A DNA stretch of 22,916 nt from positions 1 through 22,916 of the IMG/VR virus record IMGVR_UViG_3300030331_001578; one strand, given 5' to 3'. The stretch comes from a virus. Under the pieces are notes generated by a model that was not told the DNA's origin, searched no databases, and worked only from the letters and a program-made list of their open reading frames with translations. A program made the position numbers and the translations under genes. Below, in pieces: positions 22,909-22,916 of this stretch; positions within the stretch are counted from its first letter, which is position 1; each line of letters begins with the position of its first letter.

Positions 22909-22916
22909 TTTTTATT

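Overview
The window is part of the genome of a tailed double-stranded DNA phage, most likely one infecting a marine member of the Bacteroidetes (flavobacteria-like). The phage assignment rests on a T7/Twinkle-type helicase, a phage-type endonuclease I, nucleotide-metabolism genes, very tight gene packing, and a 2507-residue polyvalent protein of a kind seen in marine phages. The host assignment rests on four things. One gene encodes a protein ending in a type IX secretion (T9SS) sorting domain. All three signal peptides are followed directly by Gln, as in Bacteroidetes signal peptidase I substrates. No AGGAGG-like ribosome sites precede the starts. A Bacteroidetes-type Hc1 histone-like gene is present. 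The DNA is AT-rich throughout and almost wholly coding; no gap exceeds 300 bases. No tRNA, integrase, insertion sequence or CRISPR array was seen.

Left arm, + strand (1 to 5490): a replication and nucleotide module. In order it holds the C-terminal part of a replicative helicase, two small unknown genes, a divergent thymidylate synthase, a GIY-YIG-like/MazG fusion, a second MazG-like gene, a T7 endonuclease I-like nuclease, a 46-residue conserved-looking small gene, a class II (B12-dependent) ribonucleotide reductase, and an Hc1 histone-like protein. Together these would unwind and process DNA and supply dNTPs, including dTMP. At least two genes too short for routine gene calling (940-1077 and 3286-3426) fit exactly into this operon.

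Strand switch (about 5494 to 5520): a strong GC hairpin with a UUCG loop and T-rich flanks on both sides ends both convergent transcription units.

Right arm, - strand (22908 down to 5513): read in transcription order it begins with a 453-residue unknown protein and the 2507-residue giant protein (HENLH metalloprotease-like motif, conserved C-terminal core, C-terminal Cys/His module). Next comes an envelope cassette: an outer-membrane-barrel-like protein, a one-helix membrane protein, an exported thioredoxin-fold protein without catalytic cysteines, a small basic protein, and a 670-residue repeat protein with a T9SS sorting domain. After that are small virion-like proteins, a DUF5675-type protein and a complete-motif PAP2 phosphatase. 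The arm ends with four short, very Lys/Arg-rich proteins. Many neighbours share TAATG stop/start junctions, suggesting translational coupling.

The most unusual part is the envelope cassette. A phage appears to encode a host-style, T9SS-exported surface protein next to an outer-membrane-like protein and a redox-dead thioredoxin-fold protein. Terminase, portal, capsid and tail genes are not in the window and presumably lie beyond the right edge.
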